NCBI GenBank assembly: GCA_026545225.1
Contig: CM048853.1
Span: 50,827,755 to 50,891,754 of the forward strand
Source: Cornus controversa
Lineage: Eukaryota > Streptophyta > Magnoliopsida > Cornales > Cornaceae
Reading direction: 5' to 3'
Length of the DNA: 64,000 nt
Below, piece after piece: positions 45,980-58,586 of this stretch (positions are counted from its first letter, which is position 1; every line of letters begins with the position of its first letter). The translations under genes were made by a program, and so were the position numbers. The notes below the pieces were generated by a model. The model did no database searches. It worked only from the letters and a program-made list of their open reading frames with translations, and was not told the origin of the DNA.

Positions 45980-48900
45980 GAATGATGAACCAAGAAAACC
46001 TGACCAGCAAAATGGCCGTTTAGATGAGAGTCAAAATGGGGCATTGATGGGGGTGTCCAATGGTTGGTGAGATTTTGAATGTCCCATTTGACTCTAGGTC
46101 TTGTTGTATAATGCCCATCGTCTAATTGTATTTTCCATAACACATTGAATCACTGTAGCTTGGGTTTTCTAGAGTAGTCTTCTAATTGGTAGCTGGGGTT
46201 GATAATTATCTTTATTATATGCTTTTGTGTAAAATTATTTGATTCATAATTAGCAAGTCATCATGTAAAGAGTTTTTCTTCTTCTTTTTCTTTTTTTGTG
46301 GTGCTTATTTATGTAGGGTTTGTTGTGTTGGTAGTCTCTTCAAGTAAAGTCTGCTTCGAAGAGAAGATTCTCTGATTTTATTTTATGAGGTACTTAAATG
46401 ATAAGAGGATGGAAGAAGCATCTCTTTGGAATTATGAATCTGCTTCCGTGTGAGGAAGCCAAGACAAGATGTACATGTCATTGTTAACATTTTTCAACTT
46501 AACCAGTATATTTCTATGGTGATGGTAGTGGTCGTTGTTGTCGTCCTTGCCTCTTAATTCTATATGAATGAGGTCGAAATTAATTAAGAAGATTTGACAT
46601 GAATTTTACGGTCGTTATATATTTATATAGTATAGTATATTATCATCATCTTTCTCTTTATCTTATGAGTCTTTCGAGTTGAAAAAGGATGGATAGACAG
46701 GTGGCAGAATTTTATGAATGAGTCTGACAGTTCAAGTTGGGGATTCACAGCTAGCAGAATATGAATAGGCACTGCTGCTATTCAAATGACCTTTTCTTGA
46801 AGTTGTATTTATTCTGTTTTTGGTATAGCATGAGAGTAAAAAGCAAAAGAAAAATGATAATATTAGTAATGAAAGGGGGATTAAAAAGTGAGAGGATAAT
46901 GTTAAACATTCATTTTGTTTTGTTGATTAATGAAAAAAATAAATAAATAAAGAAAGAAAGGAAGTGTGTCTAATCATGCTTGGTGAGAGAGAAATGAAAG
47001 CAATCCTTCTATATCTCTCAAACCAAATTGACCTTTAATGGAGGTAGTTGAAAATGAGGTAGGAATTGACTCTTACCCCACCCCCCACAAACCCTAAAAA
47101 TAACCAGCACTGGGCCTTTTCGGAAGCCCATCTTCTCAAGGTCTGGATTCACGCTAGTGTGAATACAGGAATTGGGCCTCTTTTCGGCCCCCAACATATT
47201 GAACATCCAATGATCCAACAGAAGTCCAATATTTTAGAATTTTTGCCGCCTCTTGCATGTGAAATGCATGTGCAAATATTGTCAGCCAAATATATATATA
47301 TATATATATATATATGAAGTAATGATCTTTTGTTCACAATCGCAAGAATTTCATCCACACCAAACACAAACACCGTAACCTGTATGCATATATGTGTATA
47401 TATATATATATATGGTCAAAACTATGAGGCCTATCATTCATTGAATCCAGTTGTATGGCTCATATGTCGTATGACTCATATCCCTCTTTCCATCAACTTT
47501 ATCCTATTCCCAGTTATTTCTTTACTTTCTTGTTTTGTTCTCTATCTTCTCCTCTCTTCTCATCTCATCTCATCAATGTGATGTATCAATCATATAGTAC
47601 TCAGTTTAAATCCTTTACATAGCAATTATCCATTGTACCTTGCGGTGTAAATTTAATCATGCACAACCCTTCTTTTATATTTTTTTAAAATTAACCAATT
47701 TAATCAGTAAAAACTGATAAAATTTTACAATTAAAGTGACGACATTTCAGTGCAGTAGAGAAATTTAGAAGTGATATTGTTGAATAATGCAAGAAAAAGT
47801 GTGTTCAAAAAGATTTTGATCCCACCAACGTGAACCCATAATACATGTTCAAATCATAGCAGACAATACATGATATCAAAAATAAATACTAAATAAATAA
47901 ATAATACATGATACTGCCTTTCTATTATAGCAATCTCTTTTCTTACATACACAAATCTCAATCCTTCTATATTGTCCTTGTTTAAGTCATTATAAAAAAA
48001 TTTGGTGGACTGAATTATTTTAAGAGTGTGATGATAGATGGATATGTATATGAATTTAAGTGTGAATATAACAAATGAATCATGACAGTTAGACGTTTAG
48101 AGCAATGATAGAAAAAATTATTTTAAATCGTAAATAGACATAAATATTTTAAACTATAAAACCAAAATTTTTAATTTTTTTTACCGTTAAATTGTATATA
48201 TATATTTTTTTAAAGGAGATTGACGTACCATGCTTAAATATAATATAGATATACATAAATTCGTGTAAAACATATAAATATAATTTCTAGGATATATCTG
48301 ACTGAAAATATGATTTTTCCCACAGTTCTACTCTTTTGAAAGTTGAAGTCACTGTTTACACGTGAGGAAACAGGAATGCTTGTCTTTTGTTAAAGGTAGC
48401 CCGTAGCCCGCAAAAGCGTAGATGTTTCTTCAGCTTGTTTTCTTTGAAAAGTAATGGATTATTGCAAATAATAATAATAAAATAAAATAAAAATCCTGAC
48501 TTTTTTTTTCTATTATTATTTAGAAATCACACATATCCACTACTGTATAAGTGTCTATTTGTTGTCGCGGCCAATCAAATACAATTACAAAATCTTTAAA
48601 AAATAAAATAAATAAATAACTAAGTACCACAACCAGAATAGTAGTTAAACGATGTATTTATGTTCACGATAAAAATTGGTGAAAGTTTTCGGTATGCGAA
48701 AATTAAAAAATTACAAGTTTCAATTCCAAACTCTAACTCTTGCTCTCTCACTCCTTTTGCATTTTACTTTGTTTTCTCTATTAATCACAATTTAAACACT
48801 AAATGCCCTTATATATTGGGTTATAAGAGAATACTAATCAATATCCAAAAATTCGCAAACAAAAAATGTGATTCAAATCAAGACAAAATTCGAGTCACAA

Positions 48901-49307
48901 GTTGTTGTTAATAAGTTTGAAGTAATTTTTTACATGCTAAAAGATAAAAGTTGAACAACAATCTGATTTGCCAAGTATAGAGAAGTCTATAAAAAATTTA
49001 ATTACTTTATGTTAATAATCACCATGAGTAGACTATCACCAATTGGATTAAAATAAGCCCCACTTTTTATTACCATTAACAAGTTCTTTATCTGGGTTGT
49101 AAAGAAAGGACCAACGGAGACGTACTTTCTTTCCTTCATTTCAAGCTAGGAATGTGTAAAATACTGTTGAAATTGACGAATTAGACTGACAAAATTGAAT
49201 AATTTAGCCAAGTTTTGTGAATCAACGGTTCAGTTTCTGTTTTGAAAATTAAAGAACCGATTTCTGATTTGAGGTTTCAAAGGATCCAATCCAACCAAAC
49301 CATTAAT

Positions 49308-49310
<3 letters not shown>

Positions 49311-49352
<42 letters not shown>
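49311..49352. repeat. (AT)21 microsatellite
   Basis: 42 bp of uninterrupted AT. Confidence 0.98.
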
Positions 49353-49355
<3 letters not shown>

Positions 49356-49417
49356 CGGACCAATGATGCATTATCATTTTCAATTATTAAAGAAAAATAA
49401 GAGTGTTCATTGGACGG

Positions 49418-49985
49418 TAGGGGTGCAACTTGGGTTGGTCATCCTGAATTTAACTCGAATTTAGTCCAATTTTGCAAAGAATTGAACAACTTTTTTTATA
49501 TTTAGGGTTTGGCTTAGGTTGAAAAATCTCAATTCGAACTTAATTATGTTTGAACTTGAATTGAGGTGTCAGTAACCCAAGTCTAACCCGAACCTAAATT
49601 CTAATTTTATTTTTAATATATTATATACAATATTCAAATTAGTCTAAATCTTATTTTTTTTGGTATGTTAACACTTTCAAAAATTAATTTCTTAAGAATT
49701 TGTTTAAATTTTTTTTAAAAATTTGCATTAAGGATTTAATATTTTTTACATTTAGGAATCTAATATGAAATTAACTCAAAACCACATTAATTTTTTTATG
49801 TGGAGATTGACATATGGACATCTCGAATTAACTTAAAATTTTAGTCCGAGTTACAAACTTAAGTTTAAAAATTAAAAGATAAATTAAACTTAGAGTTGAG
49901 TAGTTAGAGTTAAATGTCAAGTTAGACTGAATTGAATTAGAATTAAACATTTTATATTTCGGGTTAAGCTCTAGTTATACCTTTA
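49418..49985. mobile_element. Possible hAT MITE
   Basis: The start TAGGGGTGCAACTTGG resembles the left end of the MITE at 12010. A possible right end (TAAAGGTATAACTAGAG in reverse) agrees at about 11 of 17 bases. No 8-bp target duplication was seen, so this is weak. Confidence 0.35.
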
Positions 49986-51264
49986 ACTCGTCGAAATTGG
50001 ATCTATATTATTTTTTATTTTATGTTTTTGTCTTTCCTTATATTCCTTTACAAGTCCAAGATAAAACCATATATTTCTCTTCCTTTTTCTTTTTGGGGAG
50101 TAATTCTACTATGCTTCGGAATTTTTTAAATATAGAAATTTTATCAATGATAAAATTTATTTTTTTATTATTATAAAAAATTATAAAAGGTAAAAAAATT
50201 TTAATGGTGAGATTTTTTCAACGAAATTCGCGTGATATATAATAAAAGGGAAGAAAGAAAGAGTTTTTTTTTTTTCTTTTTGGGGTAAGTGCTGGTAGAG
50301 AATAAAAGGAAAGAAAGAAAGAAAGAGTCTTTTTTTAATTCCAGACTTCACCAACAGAAATATAATCTGTTATGCTAAACCCACATAATTATCTGTGTCA
50401 AATGGCTACAGAGAAAGCTCTCTCGCACTTGCATAGTTGCATCACTGTCTAACCTCCATTAATGGTGGGACATCATCCGATAATATCTCTTCTTCTTGGG
50501 GACATTCTCACTACCCCCATAGACTTCACGTAAGTACGTACACACTACACACAAACTGACAAACATATATATATACGTATATATATATATATGCACGGAC
50601 ACACGGTCACATCAGATTCTAATCTTGTTTGATAGGTTTGTGCTCTTCATTCAAGTCAATGCCCATTCTCGGTTTATAAGCTCAATCCATCTTCTTCCAT
50701 TTTCTCTTCCCTCTCTCTCTATCCAAAGCTCATATGTTTTTTTGTATTACGTGATTTCATTTCAGATTTTCATTTTTGATCGTGATTATGAAAATGATTG
50801 TGCATGTCTGATCAATTTTCATTTGGGTTTTTGTAATTTCATATATTTAGCTAAAAGAAGTTTCTGTCTAATTTTATTATTATTATTATTTTGTTGGCAA
50901 GTGGGTTTCCCACTTTCTATCTTGGCCTTTTCAAGTTCACCTGAATTTGTACATATTTTTAAATCCCAATATGTTTTGACTATGTTCTGGATTTTTCTTG
51001 CTTGTACACACCAAAATTACTTGAAAATTGAAACCCACTAAGCATCAATTTGTTTAGTATACATATACATGGAAAGACTACGAAGCCAATTCACCCAACT
51101 CACCGAGCACAACATTAAAAGGAAAACCACATGAGAAAAGTGTGTTTTTTTGTAAATAAAATTTACCATCATGTGATTTGAGTGAAATTCAGTACCATGT
51201 GAGTGTATAAATGCACATGCTACTACCCTCTAAGCATCAGTGAAAGTTCTCTTGGTTTTTATCA

Positions 51265-54200
51265 ATGGCAACTCTTCAGTACCTTGCTTCTTGCAATGAA
51301 TACCAGTGTGCTGTTAAATTTTCTGATTTTAGAGTACGGAAGTCCAGTATGAGAAGCTATAAAACAAAGTGTGAAGAAAGAGGATATTTGGATTTAGATG
51401 AAGAGAAGGGGGGAAGGAAGAAACCTCGGATTTTGGTAGCTGGAGGAGGTATTGGGGGGCTAGTTCTGGCTCTGGCAGCAAAGCACAGAGGATTTGAAGT
51501 GAAGGTGTTTGAGAAGGATTTGAGTGCGGTGAGGGGTGAGGGTCAACACCGTGGCCCGATTCAACTTTCGAGTAGTGCTTTAGCAGTTTTGGAAGCCATT
51601 GATAAGGATGTCATGAAGCAAATTTTGAAAGCAGGTTGTATTACTGGTAATAGGACCAATGGCTTTGCCGACGGCCTATCAGGAAAATGGTATGCTTCTC
51701 TATTGAATTTTGGAAAGAGTACTTAACAAGTAGTGTTTTCTTTCCTGTTATTCATGCTAGATATTTATGTACTATAACTATTGGTTGTCAATTGTTTATA
51801 ACTCACATAAATAATAAAAAAATGTATTCATGTTGCAGAACATAATTTCCATTTGAGCTCTTCTCTAAACATTTGTTTGATTCTCATAAAGAATGGAGGA
51901 ATACAATGAAAAATGCTAGTAAATTATTAAGAAAGGAACTCAATTTTAAACCTTTTCGTTTCCCTTTCTCCCATTCTTTCTTTGCAAGGCTGTTGTTTGT
52001 TAGAGTTTGGGGGTTGGCTTTATCACCCTGTTAAATGAGCAATGAGATGATCTTTAGCTTTAACTGTGTCTTATATATCGTAATCAAAGATAAAACACAC
52101 CATCGAACAAGATCAACAAACATCTTACACTATAGATAATGTTTTCAATAAAAAGGATCATATTTCCTGAACAAGATCAACAAACATCTTACACTATAGA
52201 ATATAGATAATGTTTTCAATAAAAAGGATCATATTTCCTAGAGTCTTGGTCAAGGTGGTTTGAGCTTGAAATGCAACATTGAACCAAGCAGCATAACTGC
52301 CCACAAAAATTCCATATTCATTGGCCAGTCTTTGATGGGAATTGTTTAGCAACTTCATTATACACTCATCACATTCCAAGTTCCCTAATTCAGTCTCAAA
52401 GCCCAAGCATTTGATCGGATAACTTTTGGAACTCGGCATTCCAGTTTGCAAATCGAATTTGAATCAAGATGGAATGGGTTTCTTATTTATTTAGCACATC
52501 ATAAATATAGTTGAATGAGAGAGCCACACTTTTATCACAACTGAGCTCCACTTAGTTTTACCTACACTTTGAGGTTGATTAGATGAATTAACTCTACATT
52601 TTGTTCGATCTAGATTCTAGCACTTCAGTTTATTTCTTATATGTAAATTTGGCTGACATAAGCATGAACTTCCTTTTTGATCACATCGATTTGCACGTTT
52701 TTTCTGCTGGTTTCCAACTGAAATGACACCAACATCTTTCTCTTCGAGGCTTCAGACCAGCAATATCAGATTACTGATGATTACATGGCCTTACCTACCA
52801 AGACCAGTTTGAAACCCATATTTTAGAACAAGACATGATTTGGAGAACACAGTTTTTTTGTGTGTGAGAAATTATTAAAGCTCTCCATTAATCGGCTCTT
52901 TTTACTCTCTCCAGGTTTTTAAAGTTTGATCTTTTGACTCCTGCAGTAAGGAGGGGGCTTCCTATTACTCAGGTAATATGTAGAATGGAATTGCAAGACA
53001 TCTTAGTAAACGCAGTTGGGCATGACATAGTGAGTAACAAATCTAAAGTTGTGGACTTTGTGGAAGACTGTAACAAGGTTTGACATGTCCTAATATATAA
53101 CTCTCTGATTTAATTGAGTTTTGTATTGAGCACTAAACTCTTTGAATATATTATAGGTCACCGTGATCCTTGAAAATGGGATGCAGTATGAAGGTGATAT
53201 TTTGGTTGGCGCAGATGGGATATGGTCAGAAGTAGGTCGCATTTTCTTTATCCTTCTCTCCAGAAATACTTTTGATGAGCCAATTCTTTTTCTCCCCCTC
53301 AATTAAAGTTTAAATTTTATCATCTTCATTCTAGGTGCGTTCAAAACTATTTGGGGCCCAAGAAGCAAAATATTCAGATTATACATGCTATAGTGGACTA
53401 ACGAACTTTGTGCCACCATATATTGATTCTATTGGGTATGTAATTGTTCTGTATAAATTATCCAGTCATCATTCAAGATTTAACTTTGAGTTTGAGAAAC
53501 CTATACTTCTTTCCTTTTTTTTGTTCTCTTTGGTTGTTCACTAGTGATGGGGGGAGATATATTTAATGAGCATAAGTTTTCATCCTTCAAGAATTCTCAA
53601 TCTCCATGATTTTAGAACTAGTTCTATAGTTGCTTCATGATTAAATTAATTTACATGCGTTTGAAAATTTTCTGCAATTTTAGACTATAAAAAGAAAGTT
53701 TGTAAGCATTGATATTTATTATAGTTTTTTGCATTAAAAGACTAGTGCATCCATAGATAGAAGCATCCCATAATTACGAGATTTGCTTATTTTGGCTTTC
53801 TGCTATGCAGGTATCGGGTATTCTTGGGACTGAACCAGTACTTTGTTGCTTCAGACGTTGGAAAAGGGAAGATGCAATGGTATGCATTCCATAAGGAGTC
53901 CCCCATGACTACTGATCATCCTGGAGGCAAGTCTCTGACTCTTTTAATTCAAGTTTGTGATAATTGGCTAGCTAAAGGATCTAGATCTATTATTTCATCT
54001 GAATTTTGTATTTTAATGCTGCAGGTGAAAAGGAGAGGCTTTTGAAACTGTTTTGTGGCTGGTGCAATGAAGTGATTATGCTAATTTCTGAAACATCAGA
54101 GCATATGATTTTACGGAGAGACATCTACGATAGAGACATGATATACTCCTGGGGAATTGGACGAGTGACTCTGGTAGGTGATGCTGCTCATCTGATGCAG

Positions 54201-56443
54201 CCAAATCTTGGTCAAGGGGGTTGCATGGCAATTGAGGTATGCCACAAGTGATTAAATTTTGTAGTACATTAAAATTATAAGGTTCATTTGGAAAGCACTT
54301 GGATATATGATCCATCTGTTTGTTCTTCATAGTATGTAAAATGACTCTTGTTAGTTCGCACTAATTTAAATCATATCAATGACATCATTCAAGGTTTTGC
54401 TGTGTGATCTCTTTCTTTGTGTTCTTCTTCTTCTTTATTTTCTGTGCACAGTGAGATGGCGATGCAATGACTTCCCTTAAACCATGAATGTGTTCACTCA
54501 AATGCAACGGAAAGAAAATTAGCGTGATTTCCTTTTCATGTGTATCACAAATAATTGTATTCATTCTTAAAGAAAATTTAAAGATATCCACGTGGGATGA
54601 TGATTTAATATAATTTCTTGAGCTTACAATTTAGATTCTAAGAATATGGTCAGGCATTAAGAAAAGGTGGTCAAAATTAGTTTTCTGAGATACTGCTACC
54701 ATAGGCTCATTCATTTGGAAATCATATGTGTGCAGGATTGTTACCAACTTATACTTGAGCTTGATAGGGTTGTCGAAAGTGGCTCTGATGTTTGCTTGTC
54801 GAATCAAATTGCCTCAGCACTTAAAAGGTAATTCTTGGGCAAAATTTAATAATCTCCTTCTAATTATAAATGCATACATCTAACACAATTAATAAATGTA
54901 TGAAAATCATGATTGTTCCCTCTTAACACAATTAATAAATGTTTTGATGGTAAGGGGCAAAGTCAATAGATGCCTGTATCATGAAATGTTGATGGTGTTG
55001 CATGTATCAGTACAGAAATTCAAGAGGAGGTTAATTTTATATTTTTGCAAACGTTTTTTTAGACAACAACCACCACCACCAAAGTCTTTTTCCCAGCTAC
55101 TTGGGGGTCAGTTACATGAATCCTATTTTTCCATTCCGCTCTATTTAAGGTCACTATCTCAGTCAAACCACATGTTATCATTTCCTTTCTTACTGACTCT
55201 ACCCACGTTAACTTTGTTATTGTTGTTGTTTTATTTTTTTAGAGTCCTACTAGCTGGTGGTTTTAATTATCATAAGAAAGATGTAAAAGTAGAACTACAT
55301 CTATGTTTGGTAGGGACCAGCATCATCTGAAACAAGCTCTACAATGAATATTTTTCACTTTATTCATGTCATGCTTCTTATCTAATATTTAGTCAAATCT
55401 CTGTATCATGCTTTTGTTCAGTAACTCGAGGAACTTCACAGCAACTGAAATTTGGTGTTTCGGTGGAGTGCTAAGCCATGTTTAGTTCAGTTTTTGTGTT
55501 GCAAAACTGGTATGACCAGGAGCTTTTTATCTTGTGGTTGTAGAATGTGCTTCAACTTGTTCAGGAAATTAAAGGAAAAACAAACTTCTTGACAATTTTA
55601 ACATGTGGCAAATGTGATTTTTATTCCTTTAAAGTCGGTGTTGATTTACGTATGAGCTTCATTTCAAGAACAGTTAAAAGAGAGAATCAATTTTTTTTTA
55701 ACAGTTCATATTCATATGAAGCATAAAATTCCATTTCCCTATGAATCCAACTCTGATCTAGATAAGTCAGTAGTTTGTAGTCTTCAAAATCTGAGCAAAA
55801 GTTTCAAGAAGAAAGACATATACCTATTTAACAAGAATATATCTTGCTATAACATGTCAAATAAAATCATTTTACTTCCAAACCTGAGAGATAAATCCAG
55901 TTGTTGGGGACCACGACCGGGGCCGGTCCCCAGAGTTACCTGGATACGATTTGAGTTTGTGGACTTGTTCTTGGATGTAGTTAGTCATGTGAAAAGGCTG
56001 GCAATGCCACTCTAGTTACCAAAAATGTCATTTTACCATATGTAAGTTGTTCTTTTATTTTTTGGCTTTTAAGCTAAAACTATTAGGTATATACTGTTGA
56101 GATGCATTCCTAACCTGTATGGATTCACGTGAACAGATATGAGAAGAAAAGAATGTTCCGTGTTGGTATAGTTCACACAGTGAGCCGAACGGCATCGAAA
56201 ATGGTTTCCTTTTACCAACCTTATATGGAATTTGGATTTCGTCCGCTGCATGTACGTTTCTTATCCCTTGTTCGATCTCTCTTATGCCCCTCTTTCTTTA
56301 AGTTGGTAATTGATTTTTCTTGTATGTTCATCTCATTTTTGCAGAATCTGTCTTTACCACATCCTGTGATTCATGTTGTACGCACATTTTTGCAAATTTG
56401 TTTGCCCCAATTCATGACTTGGACGATAACAGGCCATTGGTAA
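51265..56443 (+). CDS. Zeaxanthin-epoxidase-like FAD monooxygenase without FHA region
   Basis: Nine coding exons: 51265-51689, 52915-53077, 53157-53231, 53335-53435, 53811-53926, 54025-54236, 54736-54827, 56137-56251 and 56345-56443, total 465 residues. Phases match throughout; the intron after 53926 uses a GC donor. An N-terminal stretch rich in Ser, Lys and Arg (about 1-52) could be a plastid transit peptide. The FAD Rossmann motif GGGIGG is at 60-65, RGEGQHRGPIQL at about 94-105, and the second FAD motif GDAAHLMQPNLGQGG at 345-359. Zeaxanthin epoxidase adds epoxides to zeaxanthin in chloroplasts, giving violaxanthin for abscisic acid and the xanthophyll cycle. This protein matches it through the monooxygenase part but stops at GHW, where the usual enzyme continues with an FHA domain (total about 660 residues). 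It is therefore a short paralogue, and its activity is unproven. Confidence 0.88.
53927..54024 (+). other. GC-AG intron in the ZEP-like gene
   Basis: The donor reads GAG|GCAAGT, the consensus for GC-type introns, and the acceptor is ctgcag|GT. Joining gives PGGEKERLLK, in line with the family (NGKKERLLK). The nearest GT, two bases downstream, would give a stop at once. Confidence 0.8.
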
Positions 56444-56606
56444 GAAAAAACTGTTCCAGTCCACCTCTAACTTGTCAAATGTCACAGTTAGTTTTTGGAA
56501 ACTGTCTACATTTTTCCCAGAACCATCAACAACATTAAAACACAAAAAGTGTCCCCAACTTTTTTGGGTGCAAATGCCAATCAGCAGTTCTCATTGGGTA
56601 TACATA

Positions 56607-56657
<51 letters not shown>
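56607..56657. repeat. Compound (GT)n(AG)n microsatellite
   Basis: About twelve GT units are followed by about thirteen AG units, downstream of the ZEP-like stop. Confidence 0.95.
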
Positions 56658-56661
<4 letters not shown>

Positions 56662-57403
56662 ACTAGCTTTCTTAGCCCCCAGCGGCTCGGACGAGTTGGT
56701 AGGTTGAGGGGCTTAGGTTCCAAAAATGGCCAAGTTCGAGAGCCCTGCTAGCTCCCCTGAAAACTACTTTTTCTTTTTGTCCGCTTAGACAATTTGAGAG
56801 TCTTCTTCCTCACTGAGATTGGCCCATATTTTAGTTTCATCCAATTTATTACCTTCTTTTATTCTATGGATTAAAGTTCTTTTTTCTTTTATCTCTTCGT
56901 TTTTGTCAGTCCTAAAAGAAAAATCCTTAGATTGCTTTGTGTTGATCTCCTAGCAGGTTGTGGTGAGAGAGACGACCAAACCCTACTGCAATATCAGTGC
57001 TGGGTTGTTGATCTGGAACTTGATGAACTCCGAGATAATTAAGGTTCAAGGGATGGTGGAACCACCGAAATCCAGAAAGAGAAAGTAATTAAGAAGTATA
57101 AAAGTCTGAGAGAATGAATTTAGAGCACTTAGTAAATAATGTGTTATTGAAATAACATGTCATATAGTGATGGTAGCAGGAATTGGAGCAGGGGATGAAT
57201 GACAAAAATGCAATATACAAATTGGATACCTACTGAAAAATGATATATTCTTCTTTCGAAGTTGGATGGCTTCATTTCTTACTAGCTGGATTTATGCTCT
57301 TCCACTTGATCTGAAAAAGGAGCTGGCTTGATTGCTTTTTTTCATTTTGTTGGGCTACTGTAATCAGATCTCTTAGGAGCAGATGCCTTGGATTCAATCA
57401 TTT

Positions 57404-57415
<12 letters not shown>

Positions 57416-57439
<24 letters not shown>
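57416..57439. repeat. (AT)n microsatellite
   Basis: AT dinucleotides. Confidence 0.95.
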
Positions 57440-57441
<2 letters not shown>

Positions 57442-58586
57442 ATGAATCCAACTTCAGATGTTGGACTATTACTATTGAATTTAAGCTCCATTAAACTCTC
57501 ATTATTTACTTTCTTGCAAGGAGAAGTTACCATTTCTTTAGATTGAAGGGCACTACCTTCACATTCAATTCAATGATCTGAGTCACATGATACTATTAGG
57601 CAAGAGCTCTGACTCAATTAGGTGGAGAGCGACTGTCAGGAAAATGAAAGACTTGTCTTTATCCTTGTTTGTATAGTAATTGGTTTGGCTTGACTAATGC
57701 CCAAACCTTTTGTTTCCAGATTGACTCTCTCTTCTTTATTTTTATTTTTTTTTCCCCAAAAAATAATTGGTTCAACCTATGATGGTCCATCATCATAATC
57801 CTTATCTTAATCTCAATCTCAGATGAATGAAATTGGTCACATGAATTTTCTCTTTAATTTTCTTTATTACATGTTCATTTCACATATTATATTTACTACC
57901 TCTGTCCCATAATTTTGGTCTAGTATTCTTTTTTGGAATGTTCCAAAATACATGTCAATTTCTTAAAATGTATGTACTATCTTTTATATGATTCTTAAAC
58001 TACCATTTTCAAACTCTACTATCCTAATAGTTGGCTCCATCATATAATAATAATACCAACTTTTAAAGAATGATTAATATGTAAATTCATTTATTTCCAC
58101 CATAAAAAATTAGTCCCATCATAAAAAATTGTATTCTCCAAACATCTCAAGAATTATAGGACAAAAGGAGTAACTTCTTAAAATTATTTTTGGTTGCTTT
58201 TTAAATTTCTTATATTCTATTACAACTAATTTTTTCCGTTTGATCGGTGTATCTCAAAATATTCGACGTGATGAAATCATCTCAGTTTACTTTTTTGGAT
58301 TTTCTTGCCCGATCTTTAATTTTTTTTTTTTTACACTTTTATTAGGGAGATCGTCTCTTCAAAGTCACTTCACTCATCTATCTATTGTTTGTTCATGAGG
58401 ACAAAGGGCGCACAGAATTTTCATGCTTTCTATATCAAATAGCGCCACGTATTAAAGGACAAAGGAACAAAAGGAAAATCCAAAATAAGTTGTTACAGAG
58501 ACCGTATGGTCCCATACTAAAAAAAAACATAAACTGAAGATGCTACATAATTTATACAACTAAAGTCTTATAACTCTTTTTAGTCA

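Larger units (their letters stand above)
45980..51264. other. Intergenic region
   Basis: 3' UTR of the EMSY-like gene at the start, then AT-rich DNA with several microsatellites (for example 47290-47315 and 50563-50592). No gene was recognised. The stretch 50625-51041 is open for 138 codons but has no recognisable protein features and is T-rich; it may be part of the promoter/5' region of the next gene. Confidence 0.45.
56444..58586. other. Intergenic region between the convergent ZEP-like and bromodomain genes
   Basis: I searched 56444-57100 for a further ZEP/FHA exon and saw none; the best acceptor (about 56958) leads to a stop within three codons. The rest is AT-rich with two microsatellites. 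Confidence 0.5.

Noticed and set aside
50625..51041. 138-codon plus-strand frame
   Set aside because: Composition is T-rich (Phe/Leu/Ile-heavy) as expected from AT-rich non-coding DNA, with no motif; likely 5' region of the ZEP-like gene.
55906..55931. GC-rich 26-bp palindrome-like text (GGGGACC ... GGTCCCC) in a ZEP-like intron
   Set aside because: Short and isolated; could be chance or a transposon scrap, with nothing to support function.
56951..57040. Possible tenth exon of the ZEP-like gene after a cag acceptor
   Set aside because: The join gives a stop within three codons and no FHA text.
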